NCBI RefSeq assembly: GCF_900102675.1
Contig: NZ_FMYX01000009.1
Span: forward strand, 124,001-188,000
DNA: 64,000 bases
Direction: 5' to 3'
From: Pseudomonas guariconensis
Lineage (GTDB): Bacteria > Pseudomonadota > Gammaproteobacteria > Pseudomonadales > Pseudomonadaceae
Numbering within the stretch: position 1 is the stretch's first letter; the number at the start of each line of letters is the position of its first letter. Positions 51,180-59,604 of the stretch are shown in pieces. The translations under genes were made by a program, and so were the position numbers. Under the pieces are notes generated by a model. It was not told the origin of the DNA. It saw only the letters and a program-made list of their open reading frames with translations, and did no database searches.

Positions 51180-52052
51180 ATGAGCGAGCAAAACAATAAA
51201 GAGGCCGATGAGGTGGTGCTGTACGAAGTGCGGGACGCGGTAGCCCTAGTCACCATGAACCGCCCCGAGTACCACAACGCCCAGAACTCGCGGATGACCT
51301 ATGCCCTGGATGCGGCCTTCGCCCGTGCGTGCGCCGATGACCAGGTCAAGGTCATCGTCCTGCGCGGGGCCGGCAAACACTTCTCCGCCGGGCACGACAT
51401 CGGCACCCCAGGGCGTGACGTCAACCAGAGCTTCGAGCGCGTGAGCCTGTGGTACGACCATGTCGACAAGCCTGGCGGCGAGTTCCTCTACGCCCGTGAG
51501 CAGGAGGTGTACCTGGGCATGTGCCGGCGCTGGCGCGAGATGCCCAAGCCGACCATCGCCATGGTCCAGGGCGCCTGCATCGCCGGCGGCCTGATGCTGG
51601 CCTGGGTGTGCGATTTGATCGTGGCCAGTGACGATGCGTACTTCCGCGATCCGGTGGTGCGCATGGGGATTCCGGGGGTGGAGTACTTCGCCCACGTGCA
51701 TGAGCTCAATCCGCGTATCGCCAAGGAGTTTCTCTTCCTCGGCGCGCCGATGCCGGCGGCGCGTGCCTACCAGATGGGCATGCTCAACCGCGTGGTGTCC
51801 CGCGAGCAGTTGGAACAGGAGACCTTGGTCATGGCCGGGCAGATCGCCCAGATGCCGCGCCTGGGCCTGCAACTGAGCAAACAGGCGGTGAACAACGCCG
51901 AAGACCTGATGGGCAAGCGCTCGACCATGGACATGGTGTTCGGCCTGCACCACTTCGCCCACGCTCACAACGAGTTGGTGTCCGGCGATCGTCTGGGCGG
52001 CTACGACGCCAAGGCCATGGCCAGCTCCCAGCGCGAACCGGGGAGGGCGTGA
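51180..52052 (+). CDS. Enoyl-CoA hydratase/isomerase family protein
   Basis: A 290-residue crotonase-fold protein. The oxyanion-hole regions are FSAGHDIGTPG and GACIAGGLMLAWVCDLIVAS; a catalytic-type acid follows in DPVVRMGIPGVEYF. It is longer than EchA20 and lies between ipdB and ipdC. It may hydrate an unsaturated CoA ester or cleave a C-C bond during HIP breakdown; the exact step is unknown. Confidence 0.82.
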   Translation: MSEQNNKEADEVVLYEVRDAVALVTMNRPEYHNAQNSRMTYALDAAFARACADDQVKVIVLRGAGKHFSAGHDIGTPGRDVNQSFERVSLWYDHVDKPGGEFLYAREQEVYLGMCRRWREMPKPTIAMVQGACIAGGLMLAWVCDLIVASDDAYFRDPVVRMGIPGVEYFAHVHELNPRIAKEFLFLGAPMPAARAYQMGMLNRVVSREQLEQETLVMAGQIAQMPRLGLQLSKQAVNNAEDLMGKRSTMDMVFGLHHFAHAHNELVSGDRLGGYDAKAMASSQREPGRA

Positions 52053-52054
52053 GC

Positions 52055-53122
52055 ATGGCCGTGTCGCTCGATACCCGCCTGACCGCCTTGCTCGGCTGCC
52101 GCTACCCGATCATCCAGACCGCCATGGGCTGGGTCGCCGACCCGCGCCTGGTGGCCGCCACCTGCAACGCCGGGGGCTTTGGCTTTCTGGCCGGGGCGAC
52201 CATCGAACCTCGGCAGATGGAGGCAGCGATCCTCGAGACCAAACGCCTGGCCGACCGTCCGTTCGGGGTCAACTTCCACATGTACCAGGCCAACGCCGAA
52301 GAGATCGTCGAGCTGGTGGTGCGCCACCAGGTGCGCGCGGTCAGCTACAGCCGCTCGCCAGGCAAGCAGATGATCGCCCGGCTCAAGGATGCCGGGGTGG
52401 TCTGCATGCCCACGGTGGGCGCGCTGAAGCACGCGCAGAAGGCCGTGGAGATGGGCGCCGACGTGGTGACCGTGCAGGGCGGCGAGGGCGGTGGCCACAC
52501 CGGTGCGGTGCCCACGGCCATGCTGTTGGGCCAGGTGCTCGACGCGGTGCAGGTGCCGGTGGTGGCCGCAGGTGGTTTCAAGGATGGCCGCGGGTTGGTG
52601 TCGGCCCTGGCCCAGGGCGCCGATGGTATTGCCATGGGCACGCGTTTTCTGATGACCGCCGACAGCCCGGTGCCCCAGGCCACCCTGGCGCGCTACCTGG
52701 CGGTCAAGGACCCGGCGGCGGTGATCGTCAGCCGGGCCATCGATGGCTTGCCGCAACGCATGATCCGCAACGAGCTGCTCGATGAGCTGGAAACCAGCAG
52801 CGGCCTGCGTCGCTGGCTGCTGGCCGTGCGCAGTGGCCTGGCCTACCGCCGTCACACGGGCCTGGGCCTGGGGCAGTTGCTGGGCAGCGCCCTGAAGATG
52901 CGCCGCGACGGCGGCCTGAGCGCCGCCCAGAGCCTGATGGCGGCCAACGCGCCGATGGTCATCCAGAAAGCCATGGTCGAAGGTCTGCCCGCCGAAGGCG
53001 TGTTGCCGGCCGGGCAGGTGGCCGCAGGCATCGACAGCCTGCCGGGCTGCGCCGAATTGATAGAGCAGATCGTCCGGGACGCCGAGCAGCGCCTGGGCGC
53101 GCTGTGTCGCCGAATTTCGTGA
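52055..53122 (+). CDS. ipdC: IpdC, flavin-dependent hydroxy-indane-CoA reductase
   Basis: A 355-residue nitronate monooxygenase/FMN TIM-barrel family protein: PIIQTAMGWVADPRLVAATC, FGFLAGATIEP, VTVQGGEGGGHTGAVPT. IpdC in actinobacteria acts on 5-OH-HIC-CoA during HIP degradation. The ATG at 52055 has GGGAGG 7-8 bases upstream; a GTG at 52049 would overlap the preceding stop and has poor spacing. Confidence 0.85.
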   Translation: MAVSLDTRLTALLGCRYPIIQTAMGWVADPRLVAATCNAGGFGFLAGATIEPRQMEAAILETKRLADRPFGVNFHMYQANAEEIVELVVRHQVRAVSYSRSPGKQMIARLKDAGVVCMPTVGALKHAQKAVEMGADVVTVQGGEGGGHTGAVPTAMLLGQVLDAVQVPVVAAGGFKDGRGLVSALAQGADGIAMGTRFLMTADSPVPQATLARYLAVKDPAAVIVSRAIDGLPQRMIRNELLDELETSSGLRRWLLAVRSGLAYRRHTGLGLGQLLGSALKMRRDGGLSAAQSLMAANAPMVIQKAMVEGLPAEGVLPAGQVAAGIDSLPGCAELIEQIVRDAEQRLGALCRRIS

Positions 53123-53134
53123 GGGGGACTCCCA

Positions 53135-53890
53135 GTGCAACCATTCAACGTGAGCATCGATAACGGCGTTGCCGAGATGGTCTTCAACCATCCCCCGGTC
53201 AATGCCTTCAACAGCCAGGGCTGGGCCGACATCGCCAGCACCCTGCAGGCGCTGGGCGAGGACGCGCAGGTCAGGGCCATCGTCATCCGCGCCGAAGGCC
53301 GTGGCTTCTGCGCCGGGGTCGATATCAAGGAGCTGGCTGCTGACGGCAACCTGATCGTCGCGGTCAACAAGGGCAACTACGACACCTTCAAGGCCGTGCA
53401 TCGCAACAAGGTGCCGGTGATCGTCGCCGTGCACGGTTTCGTCCTGGGCGGTGGCATTGGCATCTGCGGTGCCGCTGACATCGTCGTCGCGTCCGACTGC
53501 GCGCGCTTTGGCGTGCCCGAGGTGGACCGTGGCGCCATGGGCGGCGGTGCCCACCTGCAGCGGCTGTTCCCAGTGCAGAAGGTGCGCCACATGTACTTCA
53601 CCGGCGAGATGATCGACGCCGCCGAGGCCTACCGCCTGGGCGCGCTGGAGCGGGTGGTGCCGCGCGAGCAGTTGCGCGAGACCGCGTTGAGCATCGCCGC
53701 ATCCATCGCCGCCAAGAGCCCGGCGATGATCCGCCTGGCCAAGGAAGCGCTCACCGGCATCGAGGACGGCAACCTGGAAGACAAGTACCGCTGGGAGCAG
53801 GGCTTCACCCTCGAGGCCTACCGCACCCAGGACTCCCAGGAAGCCCGCGACTCGTTCGTCGAGAAGCGCCACGCGAACTTCAACGGCTGA
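53135..53890 (+). CDS. echA20: EchA20-type enoyl-CoA hydratase (ring-D opening)
   Basis: A 251-residue crotonase-family enzyme with GFCAGVDIKELAADGN, GFVLGGGIGICGAADIVV and the C-terminal FTLEAYRTQDSQEARDSFVE. EchA20 hydrolyses ring D of HIEC-CoA by a retro-Claisen step. The start is GTG at 53135, with GAGGGGG 6-10 bases upstream. It is 12 bases after ipdC. Confidence 0.86.
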   Translation: MQPFNVSIDNGVAEMVFNHPPVNAFNSQGWADIASTLQALGEDAQVRAIVIRAEGRGFCAGVDIKELAADGNLIVAVNKGNYDTFKAVHRNKVPVIVAVHGFVLGGGIGICGAADIVVASDCARFGVPEVDRGAMGGGAHLQRLFPVQKVRHMYFTGEMIDAAEAYRLGALERVVPREQLRETALSIAASIAAKSPAMIRLAKEALTGIEDGNLEDKYRWEQGFTLEAYRTQDSQEARDSFVEKRHANFNG

Positions 53891-53899
53891 GGGCAGACC

Positions 53900-55066
53900 A
53901 TGGACCTTACCTACACCCCTGCCCAGCAGGCCTTTCGCGCCGAAGTGCGGGCCTGGCTCCAGGCCAATGTGCCGAGCCAACCGCTGCCTTCGTTCGACAC
54001 CGAGGAAGGCTTTGCCGCCCACCGCGCCTGGGAAGCGCGCCTGAACGAAGGCCGCTGGGGCATGGTCACCTGGCCCACGCGCCTGGGCGGGCGCGGCTGC
54101 GACCTGATCGAATGGCTGATCTTCGAAGAAGAGTACTACCGGGCCGGTGCACCGGCGCGGGTCAACCAGAACGGCATCTTCCTGCTCGGCCCGACCCTGA
54201 TGGAGTACGGCACCGAGGCGCAGAAGGCGCGCTTCCTGCCACGCATGGCCACCGGCCAGGACATCTGGGCCCAGGGTTGGTCGGAGCCGGGCGCAGGCTC
54301 GGACATGGCAGCGATCCGCTCGCGCGCCGAGCGTGACGGCGACCACTATGTGATCAATGGCCAGAAGACCTGGTCGACTCGGGCGGTATGGGCCGATTGG
54401 GTGTTCGGCATCTTCCGCACCGACCCGGGTTCCCAGCGTCACCACGGCCTGACGTTCATTCTGGTGCCGCTCAACAGCCCCGGCATCACTGTGCGGCCGA
54501 TTGCGCAGCTCAACGGCTTGCCAGGCTTTGCCGAGATCTTCTTCGACGATGTGCGCGTGCCGGTGGAGAACGTACTCGGCGGGGAGGGCATGGGCTGGCA
54601 CGTGGCGATGTCCACGGCGGGCTTCGAGCGTGGCTTGATGCTGCGCTCGCCGGCGCGCTTCCAGGAAACCGCCCGGCGCTTGGTGCAGCTGTACCAGGCC
54701 AACCGCGAACGCGCCGACCGGGACCCGGCCATCGGCGAGGCGGTGATGCGCGCCTGGCTGGATGCCGAGGCCTACACCCAGTCCACCTACATGACCGCCT
54801 CGCAGCTGGTCAAAGGCGGGCGCATCGGGCCGGAGTCCTCGACCAACAAGATCTTCTGGTCCGAGCTTGACCTGCGCATGCACGAAACGGCCATGAGCAT
54901 CCTGGGCCTGCGCGGCGAGCTGCTGCCCGAGGCGCCGGCTGCTGGGGACGTCGGTCAATGGCTGGACGGCTTCCTGTTCGCCCAGGCCGGCCCCATCTAC
55001 GCCGGCACCAACGAGATCCAGCGCAACATCATTGCCGAACGCATGCTCGGCATGCCGCGTGCCTGA
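53900..55066 (+). CDS. Acyl-CoA dehydrogenase, IpdE1/FadE30-like
   Basis: A 388-residue acyl-CoA dehydrogenase with QGWSEPGAGSDMAAIRSRA, GQKTWSTRAVWADW and the C-terminal GTNEIQRNIIAERMLG. In KstR2-type clusters the enzyme next to echA20 and ipdAB is FadE30 (IpdE1), which introduces a double bond into 5-OH-HIC-CoA. This identity is by context and length. The next acyl-CoA dehydrogenase follows 10 bases later; such pairs often form heteromers in steroid catabolism. Confidence 0.82.
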   Translation: MDLTYTPAQQAFRAEVRAWLQANVPSQPLPSFDTEEGFAAHRAWEARLNEGRWGMVTWPTRLGGRGCDLIEWLIFEEEYYRAGAPARVNQNGIFLLGPTLMEYGTEAQKARFLPRMATGQDIWAQGWSEPGAGSDMAAIRSRAERDGDHYVINGQKTWSTRAVWADWVFGIFRTDPGSQRHHGLTFILVPLNSPGITVRPIAQLNGLPGFAEIFFDDVRVPVENVLGGEGMGWHVAMSTAGFERGLMLRSPARFQETARRLVQLYQANRERADRDPAIGEAVMRAWLDAEAYTQSTYMTASQLVKGGRIGPESSTNKIFWSELDLRMHETAMSILGLRGELLPEAPAAGDVGQWLDGFLFAQAGPIYAGTNEIQRNIIAERMLGMPRA

Positions 55067-55076
55067 GGAGCAGACC

Positions 55077-56156
55077 ATGGACTTTAGTTTCAACAGCGAC
55101 CAGTTGCTCTTCCAGGACAACGTACGCAGTTTCTTTATCAACGAAGTGACGCCCGAGCGCATCCGCGAGCTGTGGCAGAGCGACAGCGGCCGTTGCGACC
55201 GGCTCTGGGGGCAACTGGTGGAGCTGGGCCTGACTGCCTTGACCGTGCCGGAGCAGTACGGCGGCATGGGCCTGGGCGCCCTGGACTTCGTCTTGCTGGC
55301 CCAGGAATGCGGCTATGCGGGCCTGCCGGAGCCGCTGGTGGAGACCATGCTGGTGGCGGTGCCGCTGCTGGCCGAACTGGGCGCGGCGCACGAGGGCCTG
55401 AAGGCGGACTGGCTGGGGCGCGTGGCCGAGGGCCAGGCGCGCCTGGCGGTGAGCGAGCCGGGCAATCCGCTGGTCAGCGACGCCCACGTGGCCGACCTGC
55501 TGCTGCTCAGCCACGCCGATGAGCTGCACGCCGTGCCGCGCGAAGATGTCGAGCTGGTGCGCAACCTGTCTGTGGACCCGAGCCGCCAGCTGTACCAGGT
55601 GCTGTGGACCCCCGGCGCGGCCACCTGCGTAGCCCGTGGCGAGGAGGCCGCGCGGTTGCTGGCGCGCGCCTTCGAGCGCGGCGCGCTGGGCTGCGCGGCG
55701 CAATTGCTGGGCCTGGCCAAGCGCATGGTGGACCTGGCCGTGGACTACAGCTTCGAGCGTAAGCAGTTCGGCAAGCCGATCGGCTCGTTCCAGGCGGTCA
55801 AGCACTTGATGGCCAATGTTGCGGTGCGCATCGAGTTCGCCAAAGGCCCGCTGTACCGCGCCGCCCACGCGGTGGCCCACGGTGAGGCCGGGCAGGCGCT
55901 GGCGGTGTCCCACGCGCGCCTGGCGGCCTCGGAGGCGGCGCTGTTGGCCGCCCGCAACGCCATCCAGACCCATGGCGCCATGGGGTACACCTGGGAGGTC
56001 GACCTGCAGCTGTTCATGAAGCGCGCCTGGGCTCTGGACAAGGCCTGGGGCGACCATGCCCTGCACAAGGCGCGGATCCGCCAGGCGCTGTTCGACTCAC
56101 GCCGGGCCATAGGGGCCGGCACCACGTTCATGTCGGCAGAGGTAGAAGATGCCTGA
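55077..56156 (+). CDS. Acyl-CoA dehydrogenase, short IpdE2/FadE33-like partner
   Basis: A 359-residue acyl-CoA dehydrogenase homologue, shorter and more divergent than the preceding one. The N-terminal ACAD helices are normal, the middle beta-domain is weak in sequence, and the C-terminal domain (FERKQFGKPIGSFQAVKHL, QTHGAMGYTWEVDLQLFMKR) is intact. Steroid ACADs often act as alpha2beta2 heterotetramers with such a subunit. The thiolase start lies 8 bases before its stop, so they are co-translated. ATG at 55077 follows GAGGAG. Confidence 0.82.
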   Translation: MDFSFNSDQLLFQDNVRSFFINEVTPERIRELWQSDSGRCDRLWGQLVELGLTALTVPEQYGGMGLGALDFVLLAQECGYAGLPEPLVETMLVAVPLLAELGAAHEGLKADWLGRVAEGQARLAVSEPGNPLVSDAHVADLLLLSHADELHAVPREDVELVRNLSVDPSRQLYQVLWTPGAATCVARGEEAARLLARAFERGALGCAAQLLGLAKRMVDLAVDYSFERKQFGKPIGSFQAVKHLMANVAVRIEFAKGPLYRAAHAVAHGEAGQALAVSHARLAASEAALLAARNAIQTHGAMGYTWEVDLQLFMKRAWALDKAWGDHALHKARIRQALFDSRRAIGAGTTFMSAEVEDA

Positions 56157-57297
56157 AGCTTATATCGTCGATGCCCTGCGCACGCCCACCGGGCGACGCA
56201 AAGGTGGCTTGGCCCATATCCACGCGGCCGATCTGGGCGGCCACGTGCTGCGCGCCCTGGTCGAGCGCAATTCGATCCCCGATGAAGACTATGACGACGT
56301 GATCTTCGGCTGCGTCGACACCATCGGCCCGTTGGCCGGCGACATTGCCCGCACCGCGTGGCTGGCGGCCGGCCTCAGCGACGCGGTGCCCGGCACCACC
56401 GTCGACCGCCAGTGCGGCTCTTCGCAGCAGGCGCTGCACTTCGCCGCCCAGGCGGTGATGAGCGGCACCCAGGACGTGGTGGTCGCAGGCGGCGTGCAGA
56501 CCATGACGCAGATCCCGATTTCCTCGGCCATGACCGCCGCCGAGCCGTTGGGCTTCACCAACCCGTTCACCGGTTCCGAAGGCTGGGTGCGCCGCTACGG
56601 CTCGACCCCGCCGACCCAGTTCCGCTCCGCGCAGATGATCGCCGAGCACTGGCAGCTCAGCCGCCAGGCGCTGGAGGCCTATTCGCTGGAGTCCCATCGC
56701 CGTGCGCTGCGGGCCATCGAGCAGGGCTATTTCACCCGTGAGATCGTGCCCCTGGCCGGGGTCGAGCATGACGAAACCCCACGTCACACCAGCCTGGACA
56801 AGATGGCCGAGCTCGACATCCTGTTTGGCTGCGACCGCGTCACCGCGGGCGTCTCCAGCCAGACCTGCGACGCGGCCAGCGCGCTGCTGGTGGTTTCGGA
56901 GGCGGCGCTCAAGCGCTACAACCTCACACCCCGGGCGCGCATCCATCACATGAGCGTGCGTGCCGCCGACCCGGTGTGGATGCTCACCGCGCCCATCCCG
57001 GCCACCGCCTATGCGCTCAAGCGCGCCGGCATGCGCCTGGAGCAGATCGACCGGGTGGAGATCAACGAAGCCTTCGCCGCGGTGGCCATGGCCTGGATCA
57101 ACGAGACCGGCTACCCCCACGCCCAGACCAACGTCAACGGCGGCGCCATCGCGCTGGGCCATCCACTGGGCGCCACCGGCACCCGGATGATGTGCAGCCT
57201 GCTCCACGAGCTTGAGCGCAGCGGCGGGCGTTATGGCCTGCAGACCATGTGCGAAGGCGGCGGCCAGGCCAACGTCACCATCATCGAGCGCCTGTAA
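56149..57297 (+). CDS. fadA6: Thiolase, FadA6-like
   Basis: A 382-residue thiolase. The acylated cysteine is C89 in VDRQCGSSQQ; the histidine is in GGAIALGHPLGATG and the second cysteine in TMCEGGGQANVT. FadA6 cleaves 6-methyl-3,7-dioxo-decanedioyl-CoA in HIP degradation. It overlaps the preceding gene by 8 bases. Confidence 0.9.
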   Translation: MPEAYIVDALRTPTGRRKGGLAHIHAADLGGHVLRALVERNSIPDEDYDDVIFGCVDTIGPLAGDIARTAWLAAGLSDAVPGTTVDRQCGSSQQALHFAAQAVMSGTQDVVVAGGVQTMTQIPISSAMTAAEPLGFTNPFTGSEGWVRRYGSTPPTQFRSAQMIAEHWQLSRQALEAYSLESHRRALRAIEQGYFTREIVPLAGVEHDETPRHTSLDKMAELDILFGCDRVTAGVSSQTCDAASALLVVSEAALKRYNLTPRARIHHMSVRAADPVWMLTAPIPATAYALKRAGMRLEQIDRVEINEAFAAVAMAWINETGYPHAQTNVNGGAIALGHPLGATGTRMMCSLLHELERSGGRYGLQTMCEGGGQANVTIIERL

Positions 57298-57312
57298 GCG
57301 CAGGAGAGTCCC

Positions 57313-58188
57313 ATGAGCAGTTGCAACAACCGAGTCGTGGTCATCACTGGCGCAGGCGGCGGCCTGGGCCGCGCCTACGCCCTGGCCTTCGCGGCCGAAG
57401 GCGCCAAGGTGGTGGTCAACGACATCAACCGCGACGCAGCCGAAGCGGTGGTCGCGCAGATCCGCGAGCAGGATGGCCAGGCCATCGCCAACAGCAACGA
57501 CATCACGCATTACGAAGACGCAGGACGCATCGTCGCCGCCGCGCTGGAGGCCTTCGGCGGCCTCGATGTGGTGGTGAACAACGCCGGCATCTGCCGCGAC
57601 CGCATGTTCGCCAGCCTCACCGAGGCGGACTGGGACGCGGTGGTGGCGGTGCACCTGAAGGGGCACTTCTGCCTGTCCAGCCATGCCGTACGCCACTGGC
57701 GCGAGCAGGCCAAAAATGGCGCCAAGGTCGATGCGCGCATCATCAACACCAGCTCCGGCGCGGGCCTGCAGGGCTCGATCGGGCAGTCCAACTACGCCGC
57801 AGCCAAAGGCGGTATCGCGTCCTTGACGCTGGTTCAGGCGGCGGAGCTGGCGCGTTATGGCATCACCGTCAACGCCCTGGCCCCGGCGGCCCGTACCGGC
57901 ATGACCGAAGGGGTGTTTGGCGAGGTGATGAAAAAGCCCGAAGCAGGCTTTGATTACTTCGCTCCGGAGAACGTCGCGCCAGTGGTGGTGTGGTTGGGCT
58001 CGCGCGAATCCGCTGGCGTCACCGGGCAGATGTTCGAGGTCGAAGGCGGCAAATTGTCCATCGCCGACGGCTGGCGGCGCGGCCCGCTGGTCGACAACCA
58101 AGGCCGTTGGGCCGTGGCCCAGGTGGGCGCGGCGGTCGGTGAGCTGCTGGAGCGTGCCGTGCCGGCACAGAAAGTCTACGGCAGCTGA
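57313..58188 (+). CDS. Short-chain dehydrogenase, HSD17B4-like
   Basis: A 291-residue SDR with TGAGGGLGRAYALAFAAEG, NNAGICRDRMF and catalytic YAAAK, plus an extended C-terminus. It resembles the hydroxyacyl-CoA dehydrogenase domain of HSD17B4 and the steroid-cluster SDR found near echA20 in mycobacteria. It ends the hsaC-ipd operon, 30 bases before a strong terminator. Confidence 0.85.
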   Translation: MSSCNNRVVVITGAGGGLGRAYALAFAAEGAKVVVNDINRDAAEAVVAQIREQDGQAIANSNDITHYEDAGRIVAAALEAFGGLDVVVNNAGICRDRMFASLTEADWDAVVAVHLKGHFCLSSHAVRHWREQAKNGAKVDARIINTSSGAGLQGSIGQSNYAAAKGGIASLTLVQAAELARYGITVNALAPAARTGMTEGVFGEVMKKPEAGFDYFAPENVAPVVVWLGSRESAGVTGQMFEVEGGKLSIADGWRRGPLVDNQGRWAVAQVGAAVGELLERAVPAQKVYGS

Positions 58189-58217
58189 TTAGAGGTTTTT
58201 TCGCCATTAGGGCGGGG

Positions 58218-58252
58218 CCGCACCACATGCCAGGGTGGTGCGGTTTTTTTTT
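58218..58252 (+). terminator. Strong Rho-independent terminator of the hsaC-ipd operon
   Basis: A perfect 9-bp stem (CCGCACCAC at 58218-58226 with its complement at 58235-58243), an 8-base loop, and nine T bases at 58244-58252. Confidence 0.95.
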
Positions 58253-58350
58253 GCCTACACACAATCTATGCGTAGTCCTTTCGCTGGTGCGGGGTTGTCT
58301 TGTGATAACCGGCGGAGCCGATTTACCCGCGAAGCAGACACCACCGCGCC

Positions 58351-58368
58351 TAGTCCACTTGGCCGATT
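58351..58368 (+). promoter_or_regulatory. Steroid-regulon motif, ACAD-to-ksi operon
   Basis: TAGTCC-ACTT-GGCCGATT, two mismatches in the right half. It lies 63 bp before the acyl-CoA dehydrogenase start. Confidence 0.6.
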
Positions 58369-58431
58369 CGACCGCCAGCGCATCTGGCCACACTCGCAGG
58401 CACCTGGGCCAGACGAGTAGAAGACGCCGCG

Positions 58432-59604
58432 ATGGACTTTGCATTGAGCGACGAACAGGAAATGATCCGCGCATCGGCCGAGGGCTTCCTTGCCGATGTG
58501 TCCGACTGTGCCGCCGTGCGCGCGGCCATGGTCAGCGAAACCGGTTATGACACCGACCTCTGGCAGCGCCTGTGCAACGAAATGTACTGGCCTGCGATTC
58601 ACATTCCCGAAGCCTACGGCGGTTTGGGCCTGGGCTTCGTCGAACTGGCCATCCTCCTGGAACAGATGGGCCGGCGCCTGTTGTGCTCGCCGTTCTTCGC
58701 CACTGCCTGCCTGGCCACGCCAGCGCTGCTGCTGGCCGGCACCGAGGCGCAAAAACAGCGCTGGCTGCCGGCCATCGCCGAAGGCCGTGTGCGCGGCACC
58801 GCAGCCTGGGGCGATGGGGGTGGTTGGTCCGCCGAAGGTATTGGCGTGACGGCAACGCCCGAAGGCGAAGGCTACGTGCTGGACGGCGAATACGCCCAGG
58901 TGATCGACGGCCACAGCGCCGACCTGCTGGTGGTCGCCGCGCGTCTGGCCGGCAGCACGGGCGAGGCGGGCGTGAGCCTGTTCCTGGTCGAGGCCGGGCA
59001 GACGGGCCTGGCGCGTCAGTGGCAGCCGACCATGGACCAGACCCGGCGTTTGGGCCGCGTGCGCCTCACGCGTCTGTACGTGGGCCCGGACGCGGTGCTC
59101 GGCGAGGCCGGTACGGCCTGGCCAAAACTGCAGGACATGCTGCGCCTGGCCTGCGTGGGCCTGGCCGCCGAACAGGTCGGCGGCGCCCAACAGGCGTTGG
59201 ACCTGAGCGTGGCCTACCTGCAGGAGCGCCAGCAGTTCGGCCGCCCCTTGGCCAGCTTCCAAGCCCTCAAGCACCGCGCCGCCGACATGATGCTGCAAGT
59301 CGAATGCGCGCGCTCGGCGAGCTATTACGCCGCCTGCGTCGCCCAGGAGGCGCTGGATCCCGCCGGTGACGCCCAGGTGGCCGCAGAGTTGCCACTGGCC
59401 GCTTCCCTGGCCAAGTCCCAGTGCTCCCAGGCGTACTTCCACTGCGCTGCCGAGTCGATCCAGTTGCATGGCGGCGTGGGCTTTACCTGGGAATACGACC
59501 CGCATCTGTATTTCAAGCGTGCCCGGGCCAGCGAGAGCTACCTCGGCGCACCGGCCTGGCATCTGCAACAAATCGCCAGCGTGATTATCGGGGAGCAGCC
59601 ATGA
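58432..59604 (+). CDS. Acyl-CoA dehydrogenase, divergent subunit
   Basis: A 390-residue acyl-CoA dehydrogenase. The N-terminus FALSDEQEMIRASAEGFL, and C-terminal LQERQQFGRPLASFQALKHR and QLHGGVGFTWEYDPHLYFKR, are clear; the central FAD-binding block is weak, as in one subunit of heteromeric steroid ACADs. It overlaps the next ACAD gene by 4 bases, so the two probably form a complex. FadE31/32/33-like roles are likely. Confidence 0.82.
   Translation: MDFALSDEQEMIRASAEGFLADVSDCAAVRAAMVSETGYDTDLWQRLCNEMYWPAIHIPEAYGGLGLGFVELAILLEQMGRRLLCSPFFATACLATPALLLAGTEAQKQRWLPAIAEGRVRGTAAWGDGGGWSAEGIGVTATPEGEGYVLDGEYAQVIDGHSADLLVVAARLAGSTGEAGVSLFLVEAGQTGLARQWQPTMDQTRRLGRVRLTRLYVGPDAVLGEAGTAWPKLQDMLRLACVGLAAEQVGGAQQALDLSVAYLQERQQFGRPLASFQALKHRAADMMLQVECARSASYYAACVAQEALDPAGDAQVAAELPLAASLAKSQCSQAYFHCAAESIQLHGGVGFTWEYDPHLYFKRARASESYLGAPAWHLQQIASVIIGEQP

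Noticed and set aside
52001..55267. A 1088-codon open frame on the minus strand
   Set aside because: It is antisense to five well-supported genes (from the enoyl-CoA hydratase at 51180 to the short ACAD at 55077) and has low-complexity, His/Gln/Arg-rich composition.
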